NCBI GenBank assembly: GCA_016871805.1
Contig: VHCG01000015.1
Span: forward strand, 1 to 64,000
Source of the DNA: Verrucomicrobiota bacterium
Lineage (GTDB): Bacteria > Verrucomicrobiota > Verrucomicrobiia > Limisphaerales > UBA9464
Reading direction: 5' to 3'
DNA: 64,000 nucleotides
In this document: positions 53,148-62,025 of the stretch, piece after piece
Layout: the number at the start of each line of letters is the position of its first letter
Position numbering within the stretch: the stretch's first letter is position 1
Translations under genes and position numbers: made by a program
The notes under the pieces: generated by a model
Database searches by the model: none
Told to the model about the DNA's origin: nothing
What the model saw: the letters and a program-made list of their open reading frames with translations, nothing else

Positions 53148-53546
53148 ATGATCGCAGGAAAGATTGGTGCCAGTGGTGGCAGCGCAGCCTCCCAGCCGAG
53201 CTTCCGGCTCGGGGACGAGCGGCTGATCAAGCTCACCGCGTCCGCCGGCAACAAGGTGATGTCGCTCCTGACCAAGCAGGGACGCCCCAAGGGCGTCCTC
53301 CGGGTCGCCGTGGTCGGCGGTGGTTGTTCCGGGCTCCAGTACAAAATGGACCTCCAGGACGAGGCCCAGAACCGCGACATCCTCGTCGAGAGCGCCGGCG
53401 TCCGGGTGGTGGTCGATCCCAAGAGCGCCCTCTATGTGACGGGTTCGGAGCTCGACTACGTGGACGCCCTGACGGAGGGCGGCTTCAAGGTGAAGAACCC
53501 CAATGCCGCGACGAGCTGCTCGTGCGGCGAGAGCTTCAGCGCCTGA
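53148..53546 (+). CDS. A-type iron-sulfur carrier (IscA/SufA/ErpA family)
   Basis: The 132-residue HesB-like protein transfers Fe-S clusters to apo-proteins. The three conserved cysteines are in VGGGCSGLQYKMDL and AATSCSCGESFSA. LRVAV and DYVDALTEGGFKVKNP are usual framing. The N-terminal 25 residues are extra relative to E. coli IscA. ATG 53148 is the first in-frame start. Followed by hscB 34 bases later in the same direction, so a shared transcript is likely. No iscS/iscU in the window. Confidence 0.9.
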   Translation: MIAGKIGASGGSAASQPSFRLGDERLIKLTASAGNKVMSLLTKQGRPKGVLRVAVVGGGCSGLQYKMDLQDEAQNRDILVESAGVRVVVDPKSALYVTGSELDYVDALTEGGFKVKNPNAATSCSCGESFSA

Positions 53547-53580
53547 ACGCAGTCTTCGGATCGCCCCAGCCTGAAACGGG

Positions 53581-54198
53581 ATGGATGCCTTCGCCCTGCT
53601 GAACGAGCCCCGACGTCCCTGGGTGGATGTCGATGCCCTCAAGACACGGTTTCTAGAGATCTCCTCCGCGGCGCATCCGGACCGATTCCACGGCGCCCCG
53701 GAGACGGAGCGGCTGGCGGCGACGGCGCGGTACAGCGAGCTCAACACCGCCTATGGAATCCTCCGGGAACCCAGGGATCGACTCCTCCACCTGATCGAAC
53801 TCGAGGCCGGGGGAAAACCGAAGGACATCCAGCGCATTCCACCGGGCACCATGGACCTCTTCGTCGAGGTGGGACAGGGCTGCCGGGAGGCGGATGAGTT
53901 CCTGAAGGCGAAGAGCGAGGCGACCTCGCCGATGCTGAAGCTGTCCCGGATGCGGGAGGCGATGGAGTGGATCGATCGGTTCCAATTGCTTCAGGGTCGT
54001 GTGAACGCCCAGCGGGACCGCCTGATGGAGACCGTCCGCGAGCTGAATGCAGCCTGGGATTCCGCACCTCCTCTCGGCTCACCCGAACGATCCGCAAGCC
54101 TTCCCCTCGAAGCCCTCGAACAGACCTATCGGTCGTTCAGCTATGTGGACAGGTGGACGGGACAGCTCCAGGAGCGGCTGATCCAGTTTGCGATGTGA
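53581..54198 (+). CDS. hscB: Fe-S cluster co-chaperone HscB
   Basis: The 205-residue J-domain co-chaperone stimulates HscA and delivers IscU. The J domain shows LKTRFLEISSAAHPDRFHG with the HPD motif, then TARYSELNTAYGILREPRDRLLHLIEL as in HscB. The C-terminal helical part (about residues 95-200) would contact the scaffold. It follows the A-type carrier and together they are half of an isc-like set, with the scaffold, desulfurase and HscA elsewhere. Confidence 0.88.
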   Translation: MDAFALLNEPRRPWVDVDALKTRFLEISSAAHPDRFHGAPETERLAATARYSELNTAYGILREPRDRLLHLIELEAGGKPKDIQRIPPGTMDLFVEVGQGCREADEFLKAKSEATSPMLKLSRMREAMEWIDRFQLLQGRVNAQRDRLMETVRELNAAWDSAPPLGSPERSASLPLEALEQTYRSFSYVDRWTGQLQERLIQFAM

Positions 54199-54222
54199 TC
54201 GGACCGGGATGGATCCGGCGAC

Positions 54223-56706
54223 TCAGTCCTTTTTCACCGACATCGTCCGGCGAGGGCTGAGGAGGATCAGGTCCGTCAGGATGCGCTCGGCCTCGTTGAG
54301 CTGGGGATCCACCGGCAGCGGTGCGGGTGCATCCGCATCGTCGTCTTCCCCGGCAATTCCGGCCTCCGCCTTGGGAAGCTCCTCCTCGACCACCGGGGCC
54401 GGAGTCTTGTTCAGCGAGGCGGAATTGGTCATGACCGGAGGAAGACCCGGCTGGTCGGCCACCTTGAGGGTGATCTCCCACATCTTCGGCAGGCTCGATT
54501 TCCGGGCGGCCTGCTCCTTCTTCCGCGCCTCGGTCCGGGCCTTGTTCTCGGAGATCTCCCTGCGACGGGCCGCCTCGTTCAGGGACACCGTCTTGTCCTC
54601 CTTGATCTTGCGATAGCGATCGACGTCCTCGTGCACGTAGTCGAAGTCCCGGTCCTGGGCCACCCGCTCCTCGGAACGCTTCCGGAGATCCGGCACCACA
54701 CGACTGATGTCCCCGTCCTTCGAGAACTTCGACGACTCGATGGTGTCCCACGACAGGGCGTTCTCCAGGGAGGATTCACCGACATCCATGTGGTTCTCGA
54801 TGCTCGGCAGGATGATGTCGGGGACAACACCCTTCAGCTGGGTGCTGGAGCCGTTGGGCCTATAGAACTTCCGAATGGTGACCTTGGCCGCACCGGCATC
54901 CTTGAGACCGTTGAGCAGCGAGCCGAGTTCCTGCACCGTCTGGACCGTCCCCTTCCCGTGTGTCGAGGAATCCCCGACGATCACGGCGCGGTCGTGGTCC
55001 TGGAGGGCACCCGCTAGGATCTCGCTCGCACTGGCGCTGAACCGGCTGGTCAGGACCACCATCGGGCCATCATAGGCCGGCTGGTCCTCTGGGGAGGAAT
55101 CCACATTGACCCGGCCGTCGAAGTTGCGGACCTGGACCACGGGACCCGACTTGATGAACAGGCCGGTGAGATTGATGGCCTCCTCGAGGGAACCGCCGCC
55201 GTTGCGACGCAGATCGAGCATGATGCCCTCGGCACCCTCCGACACGAGCTTCTTCACCAGGCGGGACACATCCCCGGTGGTGGTCTTGCCGGATCCGCGC
55301 CGGCCACCGACAGGGAAATTCGCGTAGAAGGACGGAAGGTCGATGACGCCGATCCGGTTGGTCTTTCCGTCACGGGTGAGCTCGATGAGCTTCGCCTTCG
55401 CCTCCGAGTCCTCAAGCTTCACCTCGTCGCGGACCAGCGAGACGATCTTGCGGACCGAGAGGTCGACCCCGGCGGGAATGATCTCGAGACGGACCCTGGT
55501 CCCCTTCGGACCCCGGATCTGCTCGACGACCCTCGAGAGCTTCTCGTCGCGAACGTCGACGAAGTCCCCATCACCCTGAGCCACGCTGACGATCCGGTCG
55601 TTGACCTTGATCTGCTTGCTCATCTCCGCAGGCGCCCCGGCCACGAGCGATCGGATGACCGTGTACCCGTCGTCGCTCTGCAGGGTGGCCCCGATGCCAA
55701 AGAGCGACAGGTTCATGTTGATCGAGAAGCCGTCGAGCTGCTGCTTGCCGAAGTAGTCGGTATGCGGATCGTAGGCATGTCCCAACGCGCTCAGATAGAA
55801 CTGCAGGACCTCATCTGCATCGAACTGCTTCACGTTCCGGAGCGTCCGGTTGTACCGGCGCATCAGCTTCTTCACGATCTCGTCATGGGTGTCGGCGGCC
55901 AGGCGGGCATCCACCTTGGCCACGACCTTGTCTGCCAGGACCTTGGTGGAGGCATTCTTCCCCTTGCCCTGTTTCCCTTCCTCGTACTGGGCCTTGGCGA
56001 AGGCGGTCAGCTCGGCCGACTTCTCAGGACTGAACTTGTTCGTGAGATAGCGGGTCAGTTGGTCCCAGTTGCCGGACAGCACGTTGGTGCGGAACCGCGA
56101 CAGAAGCTCCTCCCGATCCCCCACGGTGAGCTTCTCCGCGAGGTATTCGGAGCGTACCCGGTCCCGCCACAGCTTCCGGGCCTCCTCGAGGTCCTTCGGC
56201 CGGGCCCCCTCCTTGCGATCGAGAAGAAACTTCTCATCGGTCTCGAAGGTGAACCGGTTGGTCTTCAGGTATTCCGTGACGTAGGCGTACTGCTGGTCGA
56301 ACCGCTCCATGAAGCGGTTGAAGACGTCGAAAGCCGGCTGGACGTTGCCGTACTGGATTGTGAGCGTGTCCAGCTCGGTCCGGAGCGGGGCGAAGGTGTC
56401 GTAGTCCGACTGAAGGAAATAAACCCTCTGGGGATCGAGCACCTCGAGGTAGCGGTCGAAGAACTTGCCCGAGATCGTGTCGTCGAACCGGTTGCGGGTG
56501 TAGTGGGCCCGCTGGAGCGCCCAGGCGAAGGTCTTGGCCACCTGACCGAACTCCTCCTTGGGCTGGAGAGTCAGGGAGTTGGTGTACTTGTTCGACAGGA
56601 GCGCGGTGGGCTCCCCGGGCTGGCCTACGGTCAAAAGGTCGACGGGATCCGCGGCTCGGATCCAGAGCGGCAGGAGGGCGAGAAAGAGGAACGCTCTCAG
56701 ATACAT
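54223..56706 (-). CDS. tail-specific carboxy-terminal protease Prc/CtpA (S41)
   Basis: The 827-residue periplasmic protease starts with a signal segment (MYLRAFLFLALLPLWIRAAD). An N-terminal helical Tsp region (KEEFGQVAKTFAWALQRAHYTRNRFDD ... YLEVLDPQRVYFLQSDYDTFAPLR) is typical of Prc/Tsp. The PDZ domain begins near FSINMNLSLFGIGATLQSDDGYTVIRSLVAG. The catalytic part reads GIMLDLRRNGGGSLEEA, then VVLTSRFSASASEILAGAL (Ser) and VIVGDSSTHGKGTVQ (Lys), ending with the C-terminal DUF3340-like region (YVHEDVDRYRKIKEDK). It degrades proteins through their C-terminal tails, as in FtsI/ssrA-tag processing. Confidence 0.93.
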   Translation of the reverse strand: MYLRAFLFLALLPLWIRAADPVDLLTVGQPGEPTALLSNKYTNSLTLQPKEEFGQVAKTFAWALQRAHYTRNRFDDTISGKFFDRYLEVLDPQRVYFLQSDYDTFAPLRTELDTLTIQYGNVQPAFDVFNRFMERFDQQYAYVTEYLKTNRFTFETDEKFLLDRKEGARPKDLEEARKLWRDRVRSEYLAEKLTVGDREELLSRFRTNVLSGNWDQLTRYLTNKFSPEKSAELTAFAKAQYEEGKQGKGKNASTKVLADKVVAKVDARLAADTHDEIVKKLMRRYNRTLRNVKQFDADEVLQFYLSALGHAYDPHTDYFGKQQLDGFSINMNLSLFGIGATLQSDDGYTVIRSLVAGAPAEMSKQIKVNDRIVSVAQGDGDFVDVRDEKLSRVVEQIRGPKGTRVRLEIIPAGVDLSVRKIVSLVRDEVKLEDSEAKAKLIELTRDGKTNRIGVIDLPSFYANFPVGGRRGSGKTTTGDVSRLVKKLVSEGAEGIMLDLRRNGGGSLEEAINLTGLFIKSGPVVQVRNFDGRVNVDSSPEDQPAYDGPMVVLTSRFSASASEILAGALQDHDRAVIVGDSSTHGKGTVQTVQELGSLLNGLKDAGAAKVTIRKFYRPNGSSTQLKGVVPDIILPSIENHMDVGESSLENALSWDTIESSKFSKDGDISRVVPDLRKRSEERVAQDRDFDYVHEDVDRYRKIKEDKTVSLNEAARRREISENKARTEARKKEQAARKSSLPKMWEITLKVADQPGLPPVMTNSASLNKTPAPVVEEELPKAEAGIAGEDDDADAPAPLPVDPQLNEAERILTDLILLSPRRTMSVKKD

Positions 56707-56876
56707 GGTTGGACTATGAATCTAGATCCACAGGATGCCAGCGGGGAAGCGGCCTTAATATCAGGAACCCCCCCCGGGACGACCTGAGTGCCTCCCCTAG
56801 TCCACCGTCTCCAGCCGGAGGTGGATCCCAACCCCAGAGGCCCGATCCGAAACACCCCACGCTTGGAAACGACACA

Positions 56877-56913
56877 GGGGTGGGGGCCAGGAACAACACC
56901 CAGCCCCCACCCC
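56877..56913 (-). terminator. strong GC hairpin 3' of the RhaD fusion gene
   Basis: GGGGTGGGGGC (56877-56887) and GCCCCCACCCC (56903-56913) form an 11-bp stem with a 15-base loop, 33 bases past the stop codon of the gene at 56946. No T run follows, so termination activity is likely but not certain. The other 200 bases of the gap show no gene. Confidence 0.5.
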
Positions 56914-56945
56914 CGATGCCCAACAGCTCCGTCCGAGACGCCACC

Positions 56946-59144
56946 TCAGCGAAGGAATGCCTCGTGGAGTCCCCCGTCCACCGTGATGACCTGTCCGGTC
57001 GTCTTGCTCAGCCGGTTGCTGACGAGGAGGAAGTACGCCTCCGCCTGATCCGCCGGCGTGATGGGCGACTTGGTCAGGGTCCGATCCGCGTAGAACTGGG
57101 CCAGCTTGCGGACCAGCGACTCGGTGGCCTCGTCGTCGGTGTAGGGGATCTGGTACTTGGCGAGCGATCCGATCACCCGATCCCTCGGGAACATCGCCGA
57201 GCCCTGCACCACCGTGGCCGGAGCCACGCCGTTCACCCGCACCAGCGGAGCCAGCTCGATGGCCATCTCGCGGACCAGGTGGTTGGCGGCGGCCTTGGAG
57301 GTGTCATAGGCCACGCTGCCCTTCTTGGCCACGACCGCGTTGGCCGAGGTCGTCAGCACCAGGTTGCCCCGGAGCCCCTGCTCCTTCCAGGTCCGGGCGG
57401 CCTCGTCCCCGACGATGTAGCTGCCGGTGACGTTGACCGAGAAGGTGACCGCCCACTTGTCGTCCGGAATGTGCCCCGACGTGTCGCTCGGCCAGAACAC
57501 ACCCGCCGTGACACAGATGGAGTCGAACCCACCATAGGCCAGGGCGACCTGGTCGAGCATCGCCCGGACACTGGTGCGGTCGGTGATGTTGCAGGCGAGG
57601 CCGATCGCGGGACCACACCCACTGATCCCGGTCCCCGCGACGCCGATCCCCTGCCCCAGCTTCGCCGTGATCTCCGACGCCGTGGTCTCGGCAGTCTCCA
57701 GCTTCATGTCGACACAGACGATCTGCGCGCCCTCCTTCGAGAGCCGCAGGGCCGTCTCGCGTCCGATGCCGGATCCGGCCCCGATCACCACGATCACCTG
57801 CCGGGCGAGTTCCTTTTCGGGCGGCATGCGACGGAGCTTCGCCTCCTCGAGGAGCCAGTACTCGATGTCGAACGCCTCCTGGGCCGGCAACGCGATGTAG
57901 CGGTCCATCGCCTCGGCACCCCGCATCACCTCCACCGCGCAGTTGTAGAACTCCGCCGTCACACGGCTCTCGGACTTGTCCTTGCCCCACGCGACCATTC
58001 CCAGGCCCGGGATCAGGACGACAGTCGGGTTCGGATCCCGCATCGCCGGCGAGTTCGACCGCTTGCAAGCGGCGTAGTAGGCGGCGTAGTCCTTCCGGTA
58101 CTGGGTGAGTCCGGCGGCCAGCTTGGCCTTGAGGTCGGCAACCGACTCCGTCTGGGGGTTCCAGTCGACGTACAGCGGCTTGATCTTGGTCCGGAGGAAG
58201 TGGTCGGGGCAGCTGGTCCCCAGCTCGGCGAGCCGGGCCGCATCCTTCGAGTTCACGAACCGGAGAATCTTATCGTCGTCCTGCACCGTGCCGATGAGGC
58301 GACGCTGCTGGCTGACCTCGCCACGGAGCCACGGCAGGATGGCCGCGAACACCTCCTGGCGTTTCTCCGGCGCGAGCGACTGCGCCCGCGGCCCACCGAA
58401 GGCGGTCGCATGCCCCCCCTTGGCCTCGTAACGGGACTCGAGATAGACCGAGGCCTTCTCGATGTAGTCGAGGGTCCGATGGTAGCACTCCTGGTCGTCA
58501 TCGGCCCACGAGATGAACCCGTGCTGGCCCATCATGATGGCCTTGGCCTTGGGATTCCGGCGGCAGATCTCCTGCATGGCCAGACCCAGCTCGAATCCGG
58601 GTCGCATCCAGGGCACGTAGTCCATCTCCTCGCCGAAGATCTCGCGGGTGAGCTCCTGGCACCGGGACGTCGCCGCGATCGCGATGATCGCATTGGGGTG
58701 CATGTGGTCGACGAACCGCGCCGGGATGAAGCTGTGCAGCGGGGTGTCGATCGAGCTGGCCCTGGGGTTGAGGTTGAAGGTGGTATGCGTGTACATGCCC
58801 ACCATGTCGTCCTCGGCCGGGGACTTGAGCCCCTTGTCGGCCCGCGCCTGGTAGAGCGGCTGCAGGGCGATGAGCTTGTCCTGGTAGAGCGACGAGAAGT
58901 TCTCCCGGGTGCTGGTCCGAAGATCGCCTCCCGATCCCTTCACCCAGAGCACCTCGACCTCCCCGCCGGTCAGGGGGTCTTTCTCGCGGATCTTGGAGGA
59001 GGTGTTGCCGCCCCCGGTGTTCGTGATGCGCTGGTCGCGGCCCAGGCAGTTCGAGCGGTAGACGAGACGGTCGACACCCTTGAGGGCGGCGGCTTCGGCA
59101 TCCTTCCAGAGATCAGAGACAAACCGGTAGTTCTTGTCGGCCAT
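56946..59144 (-). CDS. bifunctional rhamnulose-1-phosphate aldolase / short-chain alcohol dehydrogenase
   Basis: The 732-residue fusion matches the RhaD-type proteins in which a class II aldolase is joined to a lactaldehyde-handling dehydrogenase. N-terminal half: ITNTGGGNTSSKI, VKGSGGDLRT, HMHPNAIIAIAAT (metal His), and GQHGFISWADD. C-terminal half: an SDR domain with VIVVIGAGSGIGRETALRL and SICVTAGVFWP, SVAYDTSKAAANHLV (Tyr/Lys) and GQVITVDGGLHEAF. It would cleave rhamnulose-1-phosphate to DHAP and lactaldehyde and then reduce or oxidise the latter. ATG 59144 starts MADKNYRF. The next gene upstream (antiporter, 59259) is unrelated in function. Confidence 0.9.
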   Translation of the reverse strand: MADKNYRFVSDLWKDAEAAALKGVDRLVYRSNCLGRDQRITNTGGGNTSSKIREKDPLTGGEVEVLWVKGSGGDLRTSTRENFSSLYQDKLIALQPLYQARADKGLKSPAEDDMVGMYTHTTFNLNPRASSIDTPLHSFIPARFVDHMHPNAIIAIAATSRCQELTREIFGEEMDYVPWMRPGFELGLAMQEICRRNPKAKAIMMGQHGFISWADDDQECYHRTLDYIEKASVYLESRYEAKGGHATAFGGPRAQSLAPEKRQEVFAAILPWLRGEVSQQRRLIGTVQDDDKILRFVNSKDAARLAELGTSCPDHFLRTKIKPLYVDWNPQTESVADLKAKLAAGLTQYRKDYAAYYAACKRSNSPAMRDPNPTVVLIPGLGMVAWGKDKSESRVTAEFYNCAVEVMRGAEAMDRYIALPAQEAFDIEYWLLEEAKLRRMPPEKELARQVIVVIGAGSGIGRETALRLSKEGAQIVCVDMKLETAETTASEITAKLGQGIGVAGTGISGCGPAIGLACNITDRTSVRAMLDQVALAYGGFDSICVTAGVFWPSDTSGHIPDDKWAVTFSVNVTGSYIVGDEAARTWKEQGLRGNLVLTTSANAVVAKKGSVAYDTSKAAANHLVREMAIELAPLVRVNGVAPATVVQGSAMFPRDRVIGSLAKYQIPYTDDEATESLVRKLAQFYADRTLTKSPITPADQAEAYFLLVSNRLSKTTGQVITVDGGLHEAFLR

Positions 59145-59258
59145 AGAGGACCGATAAATTCCCCGACCGGGCCGCACCGGTGCAATGGTTTTCCTCCACA
59201 TGGAACGGTCGGGGCAGTCTTCGATCGACCCCGCCCCGCGCCATGGACCAATCCCCGA

Positions 59259-60533
59259 TCAGCGGACGCCCCAGAAGAACAGGATCGCCATGGCCGTCGG
59301 CATCAGGGCCCCAAGGAAGAGCCCCAGCGGGCTGATACCCTCACCCGCGAACACCTTCGAGCCCTGCAGGATCCCCGCCCCTGCCGGGTTCGGCGCGTTG
59401 GCGATCACGGTCAGACCACCTCCGGTGACCGCGCCGGAGACCAGGGCGTACTTCAGATCGGGCGAGATTCCCTCCACGAGCGCCCCCAGATAGGTGAGCG
59501 CCGCATTGTCGGTGATCGCCGTCAGGGCCGTGGCCCCGAAGTACAGGGCTCCACCGTCGAGTCCGGAGATGAGCGGCCGGAGCCACCACGACTGCAGCGA
59601 CCCCAGCGTGACGAGTCCCGACAGGAAGAAGCCGACCAGCAACCCCTCCCGAAGCTTCAGTTCGTCCTGGTACTCCCGGGTCGCGGTCACAAACCCGAGG
59701 AACATCATCACGACCCCGAACAGGACGTCCGGATGGTGCGCGAAGGCGACGACCAGGCCGAGGAACCCGACATGAGTGGCGGTCAGCCATCCTGGAAGCC
59801 GCTCCCGCCGCTCGGACAACGGTTCGATCGCAGCCAGTTCCCTGCGGAAGATCCCGGAAACGAGCGCGGTCGATGCGATGCAGCTCGCCGCGGCACGCCA
59901 GCCGAAGGTCGAGATCATGAACCCGGTGTCCCAGTTCCACTTGGACGCCACCATCAGGACCGGGGGCGCCGCGAAATGGGTCAGCGTGCCGCCGATCGAG
60001 ACATTCACGAAGAGGAGCCCCAGGGTGGCGTAGGCGAGCCGCGGGCTGATGCCTCGGTCGAAGTAGCGCTGCTTCAGGAGGATCGCCAGGAGGGTCATGG
60101 CGGCCGGTTCGGTGATGAAGGACCCCAGGAGCGTCCCGAACGACAGGGCCGCCACATAGAACCCGAGGCTCTGCTGGAGCGGGAGCAGCCGGGCGATGAG
60201 GCTGATCGCCGATTCCGCAAGCCGGACCACGGGCCGGGTGGCGGCGACCACCATCACGGCCAGGACGAACTTGGGCTCCCGGAAGTCGAGACTGTCGATG
60301 TACTCCACCGCCCCATGGACGGAGCCCCGCAGGACCGCGAGGCCTCCGAACAACGCCGCCGCCCAGAGTCCGAACACCACCTCGGTCTCGGCGAGGAAGT
60401 GCAGGATGTTCTCCTGGAACGAGCCCTCCGGATACCGGTGGGCCCACTTCGCGAAGCGTTTCACCGCGAAGGTGTGCAGCACGGCCAGGGCAAACAGGGT
60501 GGAGGCCAGCAGCTCCTGGGTGGTGGCAGTCAT
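59259..60533 (-). CDS. putative Na+/H+ antiporter (NhaD-like, PF07399 type)
   Basis: The 424-residue polytopic protein has about eleven membrane helices. Characteristic segments: FLAETEVVFGLWAAALFGGLAVLRG, FVLAVMVVAATRPVVRLAE, LSFGTLLGSFITEPAAMTLLAILL, FVNVSIGGTLTHFAAPPVLMVASKW, TALTAITDNAALTYLGALVEG, and GGGLTVIANAPNPAGAGIL. The last two patterns (D-N-A-A and A-N-A-P-N-P-A-G) are the discontinuous-helix sites of the ion-transporter superfamily. ATG 60533 begins MTATTQELLAS. The region upstream holds the 20-bp inverted repeat listed below. Confidence 0.85.
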   Translation of the reverse strand: MTATTQELLASTLFALAVLHTFAVKRFAKWAHRYPEGSFQENILHFLAETEVVFGLWAAALFGGLAVLRGSVHGAVEYIDSLDFREPKFVLAVMVVAATRPVVRLAESAISLIARLLPLQQSLGFYVAALSFGTLLGSFITEPAAMTLLAILLKQRYFDRGISPRLAYATLGLLFVNVSIGGTLTHFAAPPVLMVASKWNWDTGFMISTFGWRAAASCIASTALVSGIFRRELAAIEPLSERRERLPGWLTATHVGFLGLVVAFAHHPDVLFGVVMMFLGFVTATREYQDELKLREGLLVGFFLSGLVTLGSLQSWWLRPLISGLDGGALYFGATALTAITDNAALTYLGALVEGISPDLKYALVSGAVTGGGLTVIANAPNPAGAGILQGSKVFAGEGISPLGLFLGALMPTAMAILFFWGVR

Positions 60534-60713
60534 GGGAATGGGTGTCGGACGAACGGCTCAGCTTCCGTGAACCCGGACCCCACGGCAACCCATCCGTCCC
60601 ACCCATCCGTCCCGCCCCCTTTCGGTTGGCAACCCCACCGGGCCGGGCTCACTTCCTGTCGACCGACACGTCCTTGACGTTGTCACGCCTGCGCAGGATC
60701 ACGTCAGGAATCC

Positions 60714-60867
60714 CGGCTCCGGGAATCACAGGGCGGCCAGTCGGACGGACACCGGTCCCCTCGGAACGCCAACCAAGCGTCCTGAGCGCACTCGGATGCA
60801 GACCGGAAACCGGACTGCGGGTGCTCGTCCAGACTGTCATTCTGCCCCCCTGTGATTCCCGGAGCCG
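60714..60867. repeat. 154-bp element bounded by perfect 20-bp inverted repeats
   Basis: CGGCTCCGGGAATCACAGGG at 60714-60733 and its exact reverse complement at 60848-60867 flank a 114-base spacer. Together with flanks this makes up a good part of the 375-base gap between the antiporter and the membrane-protein gene. No transposase or ORF with coding character is in it, so it is a MITE-like or structured-RNA candidate. Flanking direct repeats were not evident. Confidence 0.65.
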
Positions 60868-60908
60868 ATGACCTCGCGGGCAACAACACGGGAGCCCCCG
60901 GTCGGGTT

Positions 60909-61400
60909 TCAGAGTTTCTGCGCAGCATCCTCCATCGCCGCGGCGTCCTCGCCGGTGACGTCGACGTCCCATCGGGCCAGGCACCGGGCCGGCACAATCA
61001 GGGTCGAGATCATCAGACACAGGAGAAAATTCTGGAAGACCGTGGGACCCACGACGATTCCCCGGTGCTCCGCGATCTCGGAGCCGAAGAGACCGAGCAG
61101 CAGGCACGTCACCACATACTGGACGGTCTTCAGATAGGCCCTGTTCCTCAATGCCAGCTCCCGCTCGTCGATCTGGTCCTCCGGTGCATTGGCCACGAAG
61201 CTGTAGGGGCTGACGAACACGAGGATCGACAGGATCGTCCCACCCAGCAGGCAGATGCCAAGGACCACGAGGAGCCCTGGGCGGTCTTCACGGAGAAAGA
61301 ACTTCCCGAAGAACCAGCCCCACAGCCCCACAAGGGCCACGTTGGAAAGACTCAGGGTGGTCGGAGCCGAGAATCGGAAGTAGTGGGCGGGGAGTTTCAT
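60909..61400 (-). CDS. small multi-pass membrane protein next to an XRE regulator
   Basis: A 163-residue protein with four membrane segments: LSLSNVALVGLWGWFFGKFFL, GLLVVLGICLLGGTILSILVFVS, YVVTCLLLGLFGSEIA, and VFQNFLLCLMISTLIVPA. EDQIDERELALRNRAY lies between the pairs. No family recognised. XRE-type regulator genes are often paired with such a 4-TM membrane protein in an operon. Here the two are 13 bases apart. ATG 61400 gives MKLPAHYFRF. Confidence 0.7.
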   Translation of the reverse strand: MKLPAHYFRFSAPTTLSLSNVALVGLWGWFFGKFFLREDRPGLLVVLGICLLGGTILSILVFVSPYSFVANAPEDQIDERELALRNRAYLKTVQYVVTCLLLGLFGSEIAEHRGIVVGPTVFQNFLLCLMISTLIVPARCLARWDVDVTGEDAAAMEDAAQKL

Positions 61401-61413
61401 TTGGAGATGTGAT

Positions 61414-61725
61414 TCAAATTGCAGCCGGTGCGGGAAGGATCCCCAGGGTGATCGGTGTCGGAACCGCAGGCGCTCCAGTAGCCGGCGTGCGCACCGCAAC
61501 CGGTGCCAGCTGGGACGACAACGACGGGAACGGGTCGAGCGAAAACAGGGCCTCGACCGGAACCTCGAACACTCGGGCAAGGCGCAATGCCAGCTCGACG
61601 CTCGGGTTGTAGTCGCCCCGTTCCAGGAATCCGATGGTCTGCGGATTCACATCCACCCGCTCCGCCAGCTCCTTCCGGCTCAAGCCGCGCTCCGTCCGAT
61701 ACAGATTCAGTCGATTGTGGATCAT
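61414..61725 (-). CDS. XRE-family helix-turn-helix regulator
   Basis: The 103-residue protein begins MIHNRLNLYRTERGLSRKELAERVDVNPQTIGFLERGDYNPSVELALRLARVFEV, a typical Cro/CI-type HTH. The C-terminal 40 residues (SQLAPVAVRTPATGAPAVPTP) are low-complexity. The linked membrane protein downstream may be its target or partner, as in other HTH/membrane-protein pairs. ATG 61725 is used. The in-frame upstream start at 61773 adds 16 residues. Confidence 0.85.
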   Translation of the reverse strand: MIHNRLNLYRTERGLSRKELAERVDVNPQTIGFLERGDYNPSVELALRLARVFEVPVEALFSLDPFPSLSSQLAPVAVRTPATGAPAVPTPITLGILPAPAAI

Positions 61726-61801
61726 GGACTCGTCGTTCAGCCGACACCCACCCGGCACCTCCAGGAACCCCATGGTTCTCGTGCAGGAGCACAGCGGACG
61801 C

Positions 61802-61866
61802 GTCGAATCTGTTGTTTTTGAACTACTTTTTGTTTTATTTACGCAATCTTTTATTTTTGTTTTTCA
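61802..61866. promoter_or_regulatory. AT-rich control region between the XRE regulator and rsmH
   Basis: About 60 bases of A+T-rich sequence (GTTGTTTTTGAACTAC..., TTTTATTTACGCAATC...) in a genome of two-thirds G+C. It lies upstream of the minus-strand XRE gene and is the most likely site for its promoter and for autoregulation. A match to the -35 consensus (TTGCGT on the minus strand at 61846-61841) is present, but no convincing -10 partner. Confidence 0.4.
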
Positions 61867-62025
61867 CTTCCGCCATCTGCCTTGAGGGAGACTTCCGGGA
61901 CATACCCATGGTCTTGGGAGTGCCCTTGTGGCGATGCTCCGGGCTCGTGGACGGCCGCATGACGCCATGGGTTCCCGGGGCAACTGGCCCGAGGGACCGG
62001 CATTGTGAGGGCGCCCGATCCGGTC

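Noticed and set aside
56709-60677. 1322-codon open frame on the plus strand opposite the RhaD fusion and antiporter genes
   Set aside because: It is the mirror of two well supported genes. Its amino-acid composition (very rich in Arg, Gly, Asp, His) is that of antisense frames in GC-rich DNA, with no recognisable domain.
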